From Megaleporinus macrocephalus (taxonomy: Eukaryota; Chordata; Actinopteri; Characiformes; Anostomidae): a stretch of 64,000 nt of DNA. The DNA lies in the NCBI GenBank assembly GCA_021613375.1, contig CM038715.1, positions 2,060,001-2,124,000 of the forward strand. The letters run 5' to 3'. The translations under genes were made by a program, and so were the position numbers. The notes beneath the pieces are model-generated. The model was not told the origin of the DNA. It did not search any database and saw only the letters and a program-made list of their open reading frames with translations. The first letter of the stretch is position 1; each line of letters begins with the position of its first letter. Positions 23,444-36,100 of the stretch are shown here, piece after piece.

Positions 23444-26400
23444 CTCTCTCTCTCCTCAGTTTAACTACAGTGTGATAAAATCCCGAGTGTGAAGTGAGTC
23501 TCTCTGTAACTGAGTGAACATGTGGTCTGTGTGGAAGTTTTGTTCAGTGCTCTTCTTAATAACTGGTTAGTTTTGGGTATGTAGAGATGTGTGTTACACT
23601 CTTTCAGCAGTAAGGTGGTCTTACTGTATTTTTTTGGGGGGGCAGATAAAAATATTTAGTTTTTTCTTGTTAAGGCAGTGTTTAATAAATAAGGTTAAGT
23701 TCAGAAAGGTTGTGCATCTACTTGTTTTATTAGTGTGACATTTTAGCAGCAAATAAAGTGAAACACTTCCAAATATCGGTCCTAAAAATCAGCCAAAAAA
23801 ATCGGCAGCACATATCGGCCATCACCCTGACCTCTAAACATCGGCATCAGCATCGGCTATAGAAAAACCCATATCGATCCATCTCTAGTACAAAGTCAGA
23901 ATCATGTAGACAAAATCACACACTTTGCCTTTAATTTGAATGATGTATCTTGTTTCTTCTTGTACCGGTACACCAACATTAAAGAGTATTTCTTTACGCA
24001 CCAGATGTATTGAACACAGCTAATCCTGTCCCAGGGAAGTAACTGCCTCTCTTGATCTCAGGGAAGCAAGGCTGTGGCTCCCAGCTTGGATCCGTTTCCC
24101 AGATAGTGCTGAGGTTTAGCCACTGTCCTCCCCTTAGACATCCGTCCATCTCTGGCTTAAACTAAAATAGCAAGAGTGAGTGGTAGCTTAAGGTTTGAGC
24201 TTTTGGAAAGAGAAGAGATTTACAGAAGTGGACAACTTCTATAAGCTTTCATGATGGCGGGTTGGTAAAGGTAGTGTAAGAAAGTACTACAACATACTGG
24301 ATGCAATAGTTTTTGATGGTCCACCAGCATCCCTCCAAGACCCAGTCGTATTTTTCCAGTCAGCATGTCTTCTGTCTGCTCCGACTCCATTCCAAGTACC
24401 AGCTCTACCTTATTGTTCACTTCCAGAACCACATACTTGCCTTCACTACGCAACTGCAACTGCCAAATACCAATGCAGTGAAAGGAAGAACAAAACATTA
24501 GAATGCTTAAGATACTGACCACTTTGTTGCACTGAAGATGATATTTCTTAACATTTTATTATTGTTATGCATATTATTATCTATAATTAATACACATGTC
24601 TTCCAGAATAATTGCACAGCTCAGGCTATAGTAATACCAATATAATTGTACCATAGTGCCCGTACATAAAAAATATTTGTTTAATGTAACACGTTTGTGA
24701 CAGTTGAATATAGTAAAATATTGAATATGGGGATATTATGTTTAGTGATACTGTATCAATTCTCAAAAACACAGTATCACTAGATGGCAGTGTTGTAATC
24801 CATTTTCAGCTCCACTCCAACATTAACAAGCAGCACAAGAGTGCAATCCTATTGTAAGCATTGACAAACCTGTTTATACTGTGGTGTGTTTTAAAAGTAG
24901 GATTTGAAAAATCTCAATATATCACTTTGCTTGCAGTGTCGCAATATATTGCACTATATTAAATCGTTACCGCTGTATCGCGATACATATTGTATCTCCA
25001 GGTTCTTGCCAATACACAGCCCTATTTAGTACCGCTGAATTTGCATACCCTGCTGCTTAGGTAGCAGCCCTGATAGTTCCCCTAAACATTTGAGTAGGAT
25101 TAAGTAGGATTGAGTAGGATTGTGGTTAATTTTGGGAGAGTGTGTTTAAGTAAGAGCAGGAGTTGTGTATGAATACATGTAAAACTATTTCTTTTGTTTT
25201 CATTATGGTACGTTCTTATACTTAGTGGAAAAATAGATATTGTGAGTGCTTTGCATTACTGTCTTCTCCAACAATAAATGATTTGTGCATGATTTTAATG
25301 AATGGTATTATCATATAGCATTGGCGTAGGAACCTGGGGGATGTGGGGGGTGGGGGGGGGCAGCAACATACACTAAAATAAACCACAAGAATCAATGAAA
25401 ATCGAACAAAACATTTAAAAAGTCATTATGACTATTACCAAACAAAATTCTAGTTAAACATTTCATGCTGCAGACACATTTTCCAGCTGGTCTGTCAGGC
25501 CTGAATCGATATCGCTCAATCACCAGCCAGAATGCAGTCCAGAATCAAACAAATGTACCAGCCCTTTTACAAACAGATATTTTTACCGAGCAAAGCAAAT
25601 AAGTTGACTTTTAATTTAATAAGACAGTGGACGCACTTACTGTCATTGTAATAACAGGATTTACCAAACTAAGTGTCCAGGCAAGACAGTGTGACCGGAA
25701 GCTCACCGGTTTGATCCCTGGGACCAGCTGGCCCCACTGAAGTGCCCTTGAGCAAAACATAACCCCCAACTGCTCCCTGGGCGCCGTGGATAGGGCTGCG
25801 CACCGCTCCGGGCTCGTGTGCTCACTGCCCCCTAGTGTGTATGTATAAGTGGGTGTTTCACTGCACGGATGGGTTAAATGCGGAGGTCAAATTTCGCTGT
25901 TTGCAAACACAAGTGAGGAAATTATTCTAAAACATAACTTAAAACTATGCTTCTCTGCCTCTTGGGTTGCCAGCACCAAGGAGGTTTTTCTTTTTTAAAC
26001 TTTTTCCACCACTGCAGTACATTTACAAAGGAATCAAATTAATGTCTCTGTAACAAGTTTGTAATGTCCATCCACACTGCGCTTTCAAACTAGTCCACAA
26101 CAAACGCAAATCTGGCAACCCTGTATGAGGGGAGGAGACCCTTGACTGAAAAAAATGCCCAGCGTTTCTGGTTGCAACCCTACAGCATATGTTTTCACCC
26201 ACTCACTGTCCACTCTTCTCTTGCTGGTCTGCTTTGTTTATTTAAAAATGATAGCTTATTTTCTTGCACAGTGTGTGAATAATCCTGTAGTCCTTCATCA
26301 GTGGTCACAGGACGCTGGATAGTTTTGGTTGGTGGACTGTTCTCAGCCCAGCAGTGACACTAAAGTGTTTATAAACCTTAGCAACACTGCTGTGTCTGAT

Positions 26401-26471
26401 CCACACTACCAGCACAACACACACTAACACATTATCATCAGTGTCACCTAGTGGTAAAAATAATCCACCAC

Positions 26472-26544
<73 letters not shown>

Positions 26545-28123
26545 CGCTTTCCAATGAAAACATCTCCATTTAAAAATTTCGACATCATTTGAACACGGCA
26601 ATGGTTGTTTACATTTCATAATCCATAGACCAATAGAAGTGCTTCAAAATAGCTTGGAAAAAATTCTGGTTCCATTGACTTCCACTGAAAATAAAGTATA
26701 TATATATATATGGTAATTTTCTTAGCAGAGGACCATGAAAGTTAATAGAAAGGGATTTGGTTTTGAAGCTTTTTTATTGGTCCAATCAGTTTGGCCCAAT
26801 GTAAGAGACAACCTTTGCCATAATAGCTGTCTGATTAGCAAGCTGTCTGTGTTCCTCAGGAATATATGTGTATGATTATTTCCTAAATGTCAAAGAGAGG
26901 TATATATATATAATGTACTTATACATTTTATTTTATTTTATTTTATTTTATTTTATTTTATTTTATTTTATTTTATTTTATTTTATTTTATTTTATTTTT
27001 TTTTTGTAACTTACTTTGTGCCAGACCCCATCATTCAGTTTAGGTCCTCCTTTCACACTGACCAGGATATTTGCTTTCCCTGTCTGCATTTCAGGTACCC
27101 CATCACGCAATGAAAGCACGAACCAGTCTCGGCCCTCCTTGGTATCTCCATAGAATATGACACCCTCTGGATCAAGAGTACGGAACTCAAAAGAAGAACT
27201 GATGCTGGAGAGCAAGTAACACACAAAACATAGATTTAATATACTAAAATACGCAGCAGTCTCACTTCAAACATAACTTTAAAACTGAAAGCTGTGAAAT
27301 GTCTAAACTAAGCTTCCCTATATGATTGCTAAAGACTAACCTTATAACATCAGAGAGATTGGCACTCGTCTGCATTATTGGTGCCCAGGAAGGTCGCCTG
27401 TGGCCAAAGTTGATGATCTCCCCTCCAGACATCTTAGTTCCAAAAGAAAGTCACATAGCATCATCACTAGATTTCCAGTTGCAGGTTGCCAGACTTTAAG
27501 CTTAGTGTGCAAGCTGTGTTCAGATTTAATTTACATTGCTCTGCTGTATTTCTGTCTTTAAAGCAGGTTCATATGAAACACACTTTCTTTCTAATATGTA
27601 GATGACCAAGGTCAGATCCCCGGCCACGTCCACATGAGCTTTTGCAATGTGTAACCAGAACTGTGGCCATAAACCACTGTCTGTCTGTGCAGGCTCTCTC
27701 TTTGAGGTTGTGCCCTGACTGCGCTAACGCAATTATTTAATCTTACATGCTGCAGAAACCACAGAAGCACCCCTTATGGGAAATAGTCCACCATAATATG
27801 TTCATTATTGTCTGTGCTAGGTTCCTCAAAGCGAGTGTAGTTGTAGACAGCACTGATAGAAATGCTTTTTTATGATAATTAAGGATGCCAGCATCGGTTG
27901 GCTGTCACAAATGATGACAAAAAGTGAAACATTCATTAAACTATATTGATTAAGTACTTTACAATGAATTCCATATTCAATCAGCTTCATTTAAATTGTT
28001 TATGCATGCTTATACAGTCATAATTGAATTTTAATTTCTTACCTTGCTTGTTGAAATCAAGCTAAGCCAACCAAAATGTTGGTGCAACAAGAGCAAAATA
28101 ACCACTTTTGTTAGATGGCCCAT
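18834..28123 (-). CDS. shbg: shbg, sex hormone-binding globulin (complete, eight coding exons)
   Basis: SHBG is a secreted plasma carrier of androgens and oestrogens built from two laminin G-like (LG) domains; LG1 binds steroid (family knowledge). Minus-strand coding exons: 28043-28123, 27341-27432, 27015-27204, 24298-24459, 24002-24161, 21358-21494, 19250-19442 and 18834-18991. All have AG/GT borders and compatible phases. They sum to 1173 nt, 390 residues plus TAA, against 402 in human. Exon 1 gives a signal peptide (MGHLTKVVILLLLHQHFGWL). LG1 contains SSSFEFRTLDPEGVIFYGDT, DWFVLSLRDGVPEMQ and KIRLGLGGML; the MDGCLRGG cysteine follows. LG2 ends with HHLQGCLEKILIQGEVIDLD and HSCPAK, matching the human C terminus. 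The exon count equals human SHBG. No frameshift or stop was found. The gene is tail-on downstream of neurl4, both on minus. Confidence 0.95.
19443..21357 (-). other. shbg intron 6
   Basis: No coding exon is recognised. It contains a short TA tract (about 19537-19560) and a (TA)n(GATA)n microsatellite at 21217-21313. Short open frames in both strands match nothing I know. Confidence 0.6.
21217..21313. repeat. (TA)n(GATA)n microsatellite
   Basis: About 70 bases of TA are followed by seven GATA units. It lies 45 bases from the donor of shbg exon 6. Confidence 0.95.
22457..23118. repeat. 44-bp minisatellite, about 15 copies (inverse of 5205-5624)
   Basis: The unit is TTAGCTCCGGGGCTAAAGCT then AACTGCTCTAGTGTAATACA and CACA. 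Variants include CACATATT and one CACGCATT. It is the reverse complement of the array at 5205-5624, with five to six more units. Confidence 0.95.
23167..23326. repeat. 11-bp minisatellite, about 15 copies (inverse of 4301-5194)
   Basis: Units are CAGACATTACT and CAGATACTACT, the reverse complement of the 4301-5194 array, which is more than five times longer. Confidence 0.93.
23382..23456. repeat. (CT)n microsatellite
   Basis: A CT-rich tract inside the hAT element. It is the counterpart of the GA tract where the 4152 copy breaks off. Confidence 0.93.
24698..25024. mobile_element. MITE of the 12282 family
   Basis: It shares GGATATTATGTTT, CACTAGATGGCAGTGTTGTA and the terminal TCTTGCCAATACACAGCCCT with 12282-12546. 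I could not find a clear target duplication, so the left end is approximate. It sits in shbg intron 3. Confidence 0.7.
25683..25935 (+). mobile_element. SINE-like repeat
   Basis: A pol III B-box-like GGTTTGATCCCTGGGACC is followed by text common to many fish SINE copies (CAACTGCTCCCTGGGCGCCG, GTGCTCACTGCCCCCTAGTG, CACTGCACGGATGGGTTAAA). It lies in shbg intron 3. The class is inferred from the B box and memory of the body. Confidence 0.55.
26474..26541. repeat. (TA)n microsatellite
   Basis: About 68 bases of TA in shbg intron 3, next to the dispersed repeat at 26560-26790. Confidence 0.95.
26560..26790. repeat. dispersed repeat, copy A (also at 47680-47890)
   Basis: CATCATTTGAACAC, CAATAGAAGTGCTTCAAAAT, AGCTTGGAAAAAATTCTGGT and TCCATTGACTTCCACTGAAA recur at 47680-47820 with few changes. 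Related text is near 8840 and 18350. I see no inverted ends or target duplication that would classify it. Confidence 0.6.
26926..27006. repeat. (TTTTA)n microsatellite beside the shbg exon 3 donor
   Basis: About 16 ATTTT units run to within about 10 bases of the splice donor at 27013-27014. On the transcribed strand this is a TAAAA tract starting almost at the 5' splice site. Confidence 0.93.
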
Positions 28124-30570
28124 TCTTCCGTTGGCCCAGAGGTGGCAGAAGAGTGAGCCTGGGCTTCCAAGGAAAGGACAGCTTTGCTGTTTAATCAGAT
28201 TAAACCAGAAACAGACTTTAAGCCAAAAGGTTTGGGTTTATCTGACTCTCTGACTGTCTGACTGTGGCTATCTGCGGACTAAGTAAAAGCTCCTGCACCT
28301 CATGCTGACCCAGAAAGACGAAAGACCAGGAATGCTGACTTATCAGTGCTTTTCGCATATCGATCATGAGAGATGTTTGTTTTAGTGGAACTGTGTGAGT
28401 GTGTGGTGGTTCACTGGGTTGGTCACTGCTGAATAAATATATCGATAAGAAACCTAATAAGTATTTTATTAATATTTTATTCACTAGAGCTGACTTTCAT
28501 TACTAAAATGACAAGGTGTTATTACTTATCTTTAATAACAGCATCCATATAAGTCTGACATAGTTTTCTGTACATTGAGTTATTGTTGAAAACTTGTGCT
28601 TTATTAGTCAGCCTTAATCTATATGGCCTCTGGTGCCATGATCCAGTGTAGTCATCACTACTAAGATAGCAGTGACTAAGATGAACGTAAGACACATACA
28701 GTAGATGTCTGACGTAGAGTGCTGTGCATTAGAATGACTCTGATTCTGGGATCTGCAAAGAACATTCTTAAACGTTTTTAAAAATAGGATTGGCAGGGTG
28801 GTCTAATGCAGAAGTAAAATTCTATTCAAATCAATGGGCCGTCGAAAGAGTTGAACTGTACCGTCACTGCTGTAGTCTCGCCAGCCTGTGTTTGCTGGGC
28901 ATCAGAGATGACCTTTGAGAGGTAATAAATGCTTGTTTGTCCGTTCCAGTGAAACCCTGTGTGCTCGGACACATGGTGTAGGTTGTAATTGTGTGTCGTA
29001 GGTGGTATATCAGGAAGTGATACACTGGTACTGTGAATATTTAGTGCTTTTTACTTGCATTTCTTAGCTTTGTTTTGTATATTTGTCAAGTTGACAACAA
29101 AAACAATGCCAAACACAAAAGAAATAACTGGCTAGACATTCAACTCATGATGAATTGAATGTATATTTTCAGTGATTTACATCCTGTATCAGTAGACTGC
29201 TTGCTTTCTCATATTGAATCACATCTAGGTCCTCACAAACAGGACTAAGATTTGTCTAAAATTGTTTTTTTAATGTTTTTTTTCCTAAAGTTAAATTTGC
29301 AGCCAGTGACTTTCATGCTGTAGTTCATTGACACTCATATCAATGATGGAACTGATTCAAAACCTTTGTAGGTCATCAGGTTAATACTTTATTTGTATGG
29401 TTGTAGCATGGACAGAGGGAGACAGGAGAACTAGAGCATAGAAATAAAGAAAATGAACAAAATATAGATTGCAGGTTTGAGTCAGCAATTGTGTTAAACA
29501 GACCTTTGTATCAGATGGTCACAAAGTCAACAAGAAACAACTAAACTTGTCAAATATTTTCGGAGAAATGGCCAAATATGTGTGCCTCTAAAACAATGTC
29601 ACAATTGTAACTTTACATTTTCACAATACCAGACAAATCAGTCACATGCCTACAACTATGACCAACTGTAGAACACATGTAACTACTAAATTTCGGAGCG
29701 GGGTCTTGCTGCTCTTTGTTTCTGGGTGGATTGTGTGTTGTCAATATTTACTGTTCGAGAACAGCTCTAAAAAAACTGTTGTGCGTGTGACACTTGACGT
29801 TTCAAGGTGTCCACCTACATGTTTTTGTTTTTAATTACGTTTTTCCCTTTACTTTGTCTTTACTTATTTTACAAATGTTTTTTTTGGATGAGCCTCTATC
29901 TGGATGGTGTGCAGTGGCCGTATTTTGGAGTGTTTCCCAGACAGTAATCGAACTCTGGTGGCATGTTTCAAGTAAACCTGTGTTTCCTCGGAAAGTTTGC
30001 GATGTCTTTTGCTGCCTGCAGATAACTGGAATAAGCTCGTGGTGAGATAACATTGACTGTTATTTAAATTTTGATTTGGTCATCACAAATTTGGTAAGGT
30101 GCTTGATCTTAAATTAGGATTGTGAGTGTTTAGGATGGCTTATTTTATGACATTAATTGCTGTTAGTTAATTTGTGATTCTTTTTTGCATTGGGATTATT
30201 TGGGAGATTCTAAGACTTGATTGGCATTATTATACATAAATATTTCCTATAACACTTGAGCTCAATATCTGCCTTCGCCAGATTTCCAATTTCCAGACCT
30301 GGTGAATGATTCCTCCTATATTTTCATGAAATATAAATGACTTTGGTGGAATTTCAATATTAAAAAAAATATGTAGACATGTTTTACATCCACATTTCCT
30401 TCTGGTCAGCCACAGGTTTAGACAAGTGACCTAATTTGTTGTAGCTAGATTTGTGTTACTTATGAAAAAAGTGTGCAATGGGAAAATAAAAATTGGGATC
30501 CAAAACCAAGCATTGGTTTGGTGGCAAGCCACAAGGGATACGGTACTTGTTTTGGTTTTTCCTTTTCCGT
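28124..30570. other. intergenic, shbg 5' flank
   Basis: This is the upstream side of shbg, so its promoter should lie in the first few hundred bases after 28123. I cannot point to a specific element. No gene or named repeat is recognised; short open frames match nothing. Confidence 0.5.
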
Positions 30571-31509
30571 ACAATCACGCACACACCCACATCCACACCC
30601 ACTCCCACCCCAACACACACACACACACACACATACTTGCACACGCAATACATGAAAGGCTTATACCTACACCCAAATAAAGCAACAAATCTTAGCATTG
30701 TTTTTACCTTCTGGAAAGGAATAGTGCTGCGGCATCATTGCACAGTTTCACACACACTCACTTTCAAAAGGAGAGAATAAAATATTTGGAAATGGGAAGA
30801 GAAAAAGCATGGAGGGAGGGAGGGGCGGGTATAGGGCCTCTGTAATCGGACAGCTTACGGTGTGATTGAGAAAAGAAATGAACCAGCAAGGGGCTACTCT
30901 TTTTGGTTTCATGTTTAAAAGAACTGAACATAATGACTGCACGAAAAAAGACTTGTCCAGAAAGTTGGCTTGACAGCAGATAGTATTTCAAGCATACCAG
31001 CGGAGGAAATCAAAACCGAAGAGAACCACGTATGAGAAAGAAAGTGTTATGACGATACCAGAGGATACTGAAGAAGCGAGTGTTTCTCATGCGTTATGAT
31101 TATATTGAATCCAAGTTCCTAGACATGTTTCTAAGACTACTGTATATATGTGAATACCTCATAGCGGTTCATTATTACATGTTATTTTTCAAGTCAGAAA
31201 ACAGAATTCATCTACCATACTGTTCTTTTTTTTAACCTCATGACTAAAATTACATTCATGTTCATGTGTACTTGAAAAACCATCTTCAAGCACAGTCCTC
31301 GTCTTTCTATCAAAAGGGAAAATATGTCAAATAAACATTTTTTTTTAAACAAAAACGTTTAAAAAAATACAAAAACAGGAAATCCCTAAGGAGTGTTCAG
31401 ACCACTCCAGCTCAGCGAGCATTTTGTCCTGAGCATTGCTGCTCAGACCCTGTGCGGGCGTCAGGAGTGGCTGACGTCATCTCTTGATGTTCCGTGCACT
31501 GCAGAGGAG

Positions 31510-31512
<3 letters not shown>

Positions 31513-31553
<41 letters not shown>
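31513..31553. repeat. (GA)n microsatellite
   Basis: About 40 bases of GA. With the CT tract at 31732-31774 it forms an inverted purine/pyrimidine pair about 180 bases apart. Confidence 0.95.
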
Positions 31554-31555
<2 letters not shown>

Positions 31556-31731
31556 GGCTAGCCAACAGAACCTTCTGCTTGCACGTAACAGGCTTCTGAA
31601 GATCATGACCGCCTGAAAACACCATTTACCAGCTGCTGTGCTGCACCCCTCTTAGAGCATTTATTCTGACTTTATAATGGAAGCTCTACTAGCAGTATCT
31701 CCCACACTTTGCTCCTCTTTCACTGTTTACT

Positions 31732-31774
<43 letters not shown>
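31732..31774. repeat. (CT)n microsatellite
   Basis: About 43 bases of CT with one TTT interruption, complementary to the GA tract at 31513-31553. Confidence 0.95.
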
Positions 31775-31776
<2 letters not shown>

Positions 31777-33103
31777 GATTTCAGTCAAGTGAATGGAGTG
31801 TCTTTGGTGGACACCAGGGGGCACTGGGGAGGAGAAGGCCACTAAACATGAAGTTGATTTTTTCTTTACTGGAAGAGACAATAAGATAACTCACAAGAGT
31901 ACTGGAAGTACACAGACATTTTAACAGAGCTTTGTGTCCAGTTCCTTGTCTGATCCTTCCAACAGGTATTTCACCACCGTCTCCAAACCAAACTATAAAA
32001 CAGAATCGTTGTACACAACATTGCAAAATGTAAAGTCAGTCGTCAGTCGCCACTGGTTTTAAGTCACCAAGCCACCATAATCCTAGTTAATTAAAGATCA
32101 CATATTAACAAGCTCCATCCAAAGTAACATGTAGTTAAGCTATCAACTTGCTAAGTTATGACTGACGAAGGAAGAACTTCATATAATTTTTCTACTTGCT
32201 GATCTACAAAGGTTGTAACAGCTTGTCCAGCAATGATGCTCATATACTTGGAATTCCCATGGAACCGATCAAGGCTGATCAATATAGCAACTGTGCATGC
32301 ATACGCCACTCTCAACACATCCGCCCGTACAAACACATACGTCCACGTCTGCTGAAACTCACACGAAAGCTTGTACTGAAAATCACACGCAACAGAACCG
32401 TGTACAGTTACATAATGTTGTAAGAGGACATCTACCCCAAAACCTCTACATGCATGACAGAAGTTCGAAACACATACGTACGTACGTACACACTCACACT
32501 CATGAAACTGCTTGCAAGCTATCGTCTTCCTTCACTGAGTTGAGGAGTATGTCGAGCCTTTATAAGATCTTTATACGTGAAATGAAAAGCTCAGCCCCCG
32601 TTTTATTACTATCAGCAGTATAATATCAATATCATTGATAGAATTATTCGTATACTGTCACTAGTGGGAAGCAGACTTATAGCAGACTATTTTTTTTTTT
32701 TTAGATTTTCTAGAAACACCACACCCTGTTAGCTGTTATTATTTATTGGTTATACCTATTATCACAATAAATCTGAGAGGACGGATAACCAACATCTAAC
32801 TCTCCTAAAGAGGGAGAGGAGTGGTGTGTCAGAGGTTTGTTTCGCCAGTGGAAGAGGGAAGAGATTGGACTTTCAGCTCGCCATCTCCCCTTTGCCCATA
32901 GGACATACCTCCAAGGCACCTCTCCATCACTTCACTATAGTCGAGCCCTACATATACCTATGTTTTTGCTACTTTACAAAAGGGAGGAAAGGTTTGTGCA
33001 AGTAGTTCAGTTACCAAACAGAGCAATAGAACAATAAAATTTCTTCCATCAAATGCCTGGTCCTCTTGTACAGTATTCCTTCACTGCTGCTGCCCCCATC
33101 CAC

Positions 33104-36100
33104 TCATGGGTTGCCACTGTCTCGCTTTGTGCTACTGCTACTGCTGTTATTGTATAGGCTGGGGTTCACCACTAAAGGGTGGGGCACTGTTCCTGTAAAA
33201 GGGGCACCTGCTGCAGCATAATTGAAGAGAGTGGGCAAGAAGGGCAACGGCTCTACTTTGTCCCCTGATGCCATCATATTGAGAGCCATAGGCAGGGCTG
33301 CGAGGCTGTATGGGTAGGGTAGGAGCTGTGGGCCATAGAGCAGGTGATAGGGATCAGGGTAAAAGGGCAATTTGCTTGAGTCAGTATGGGGTACCATCTT
33401 CCCTAGTGCCCCAAAAGGTAGAGGTCCGGGAGGGTAAGACATCAGGATCTGTTCCTCCTGTTTCTTACTTGAGCAGTACCCCCCTGGTATGATCAAGGGG
33501 AGTGCAAACTCCTGAATGGGATAGTCAGATTCCCTGTGAGGATCTCTTGCTGTTGAAGAGGTGCTGTCTTTTGTCTCTGGTTCTGAATGGGGCACTTGGG
33601 GGTGCAGCGCTGCACAAGAAGAGGGGGGCTCACTACCCCGACATGAACTTGTTGGAAGTACAGGTCTTTGTTTCTCAGCATGGTGCATGCCTTGGCGTGA
33701 TTGGTTTGATTCCAAATGTGGCCGCAACTGCAGGTTTAAGGGGCTTGGGGAGTGACAAGGGGACTGCGAGTGCCTTTGAGAGGGTCCTTTTTGAGTGGTT
33801 TGAATGACAGAGCATGTGGGAGAGGGCACGGGACTCAGCGGCTCCTCTTTGGGCACTATGAGCGTCACCTCTTCATCTGTGGACCGCCTCTTATTAATGG
33901 TGTATTGGTGTGCAGTTTGCTGAGTAAGCTCCCTCTCCCTTGCCAGGATGGTTTGCATGGATAAGTCCTCTGCTTGGCTGCTGCAAACGGCTCTGGATAT
34001 AGCAAAGACTCTAAGATCTTGAGCTTCTTGTGAATTATTTAAATGATCACTGGAATGAATATCCCCTTGTCTCTGTGTGTCTGTTTCTAGGTCTTGTTCC
34101 AAAACACTACACCTGACTGATTGTAATGCCATGGGTACACTTGGATCTGCCTCTCTTCTAACCTTTGGTGCTGTTTGCATTTGACAGACTTGACTCGGTT
34201 TGTCCGTAGGAGTGAGGCTCCTGTTCCTCTGGTCTTGTGCATCTAGGTTTCGTTTCTCAGGGGTTCGGAAGTCCAGGCATTCTGCTCCATTCATTACCAG
34301 CACGCTGGGGAGACTGGGGGAAATGATGTTTGACTTGTCTGGTGTGGGACTAGCTGGGGATGATATAGTACAAAACTGGGGACTGTGGATTTTGTCAAAA
34401 GCTGCTACCTTCGTTTCATTAGCACCTGCTTTTTGGTGCTGTGCATTGGTGCCTTCGCCCATCTGGGTTTCTGTTTGCTGAGAATCTTTTTTGAGATAGT
34501 TTATTACAGGGATGGACCGTGCATGCTCTCCTGTAATGTCCAAAACTTTGTTTTGATCTGTGACTGTCTCTGGATTTACATAATTGTGACTTTGGGCACC
34601 CTGTATGTGGTGCACGTTCTCTGAGGAACTGCCTAGCTCATGTCGTTTAAGGTGGCAGTTCAGTGCAGCAGCTGTCTTACATACTTTGTCACATTGTGAG
34701 CAGGTATATCTGGTCAAAGGCCTTCTTCCCAAGCGAGCCGAACTTCCCTTTTCCAGTAACCTTTTGTTCAGTACGTCACCCACCTCTCCTAGTTCCATCA
34801 CGGTTTCTTTGCTCAATGACTGTGAGTTACATGGAGCAGAGGTAGACAAAGGTTTGTTTTTTGGATGATTGGTTCTCTGGTGCTCCTCTAACTTGGTCTG
34901 GGAGGGGAAAGGAGCTCTGCAAAGCATACACACAAATTCAAATAGATGTGTCAGCTCATGTTTGTCTCGCTTCCTAGAGCTAGAGAACCAGCGGCCGCAA
35001 GACCCGCATTCAGAGGCCTGGTCCCCAGACCAACGTTGTTTGACGTTGGTGGAAACTGCCTGTTGAGTATTCAACGTAGACTGCGATAGAGCTGCGGAGT
35101 TGGGAGGGTCAAGCTTTCCAGGAGCCCCCCTTCTCTCCCACCTTCTGTTCAGTTGTAGAAGGAACAGAAAGAATTTGTGAGTTGTCCTTGGTCTCATTAT
35201 GGTGTACAACCTCTTTCTTCTTCTTCGCTTCTTCCTTTTCTTCTTTTTCTTTTTCTTTTTCTTGTTCACCATCAACCTCTTGGTTTACATGATTCATGAG
35301 CCTCTCTGCCCTTCTCATCAACCTCAGAGATCGTTTGTAGTGCATTTTGCGCTGCCAACTCTTGGCTTTCTGCAAATGCAGGGCCTTTCTCTTAGGCTTG
35401 TAAGAATAGTACGGTCTCCATAAGTTGTCCTCGCCGTCGTGGTCATTTCTGTCCTCTCTGACTTCCTGTCGGAAGAAATACTTCCTCACCTTGCCTGGCA
35501 GTCTAGGGTTTTTCCACTTGGGCTCCCCCTCCCTTCCTTCCTGGCTAGATCTGCGGTGACCATGGTGTTTGTGGTGGTGGTGATGGGTGTGGCGCTGCTG
35601 TCTCTGCTCTTCATGCGGGAGGTTGTTCTTTTTGGCTTTACTTAGAGATGGACTTTTGTCTCTCATGAGGTCTGTCTCAGAGATGCTCCTTTTGACAATA
35701 GCCTCCTCCCCTATACGCACAGTGATCTGACACAGAGGCCCACTCCCTTTAACCTCTGAATCCACAGATATGGGCACTGCCTTGCTTAACTCACTCTTGC
35801 TATGAGCTTTGCGTCCCTTGTGCAATGTCTCTGTCGTTTTTTGGATTTTTGAGGTTTCTGTATTTGGGGTATCCGCTTCCCACCTAGTAATAGCATGTGT
35901 GTGTTCTTTCTGACTATGCTTTTTAATTAGCTTTTGTGAAGCCTTAGCTGTTGCCTGATTGCTCTCAGGGGGGCTCTTTCCATCCCCAGAGGGAATCTTA
36001 TTTCTTTGAACAATAACCGAAGATGGGAGTGCTGTGCTATGCATGATGACTGAGGGTTTGCTGTGTCCAAACGTGATGACAGAAGAAACAGATGCCTCGG

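Larger units (their letters stand above)
22170..23887 (+). mobile_element. complete hAT-type element with two internal minisatellites, 1718 bp
   Basis: Ends are TAGAGATCGACTGATATATC and, reverse complemented from the far end, TAGAGATGGATCGATATGGG. A perfect 8-bp duplication, GTACAAAG, flanks it at 22162-22169 and 23888-23895. Order: a unique region shared with 5625-5900, a 44-bp array, a short linker, an 11-bp array, a CT tract, and a 430-bp terminal part absent from the 4152-5935 copy. It has no transposase and lies in shbg intron 5. Confidence 0.9.
30571..33103. other. intergenic, zbtb4 3' flank, with microsatellites
   Basis: It contains a (CA)n tract at 30573-30645, (GA)n at 31513-31553 and (CT)n at 31732-31774. 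Nothing coding is seen. The zbtb4 3' UTR should occupy the right end, and AATAAA-like words are too frequent here to place a cleavage site. Confidence 0.5.
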
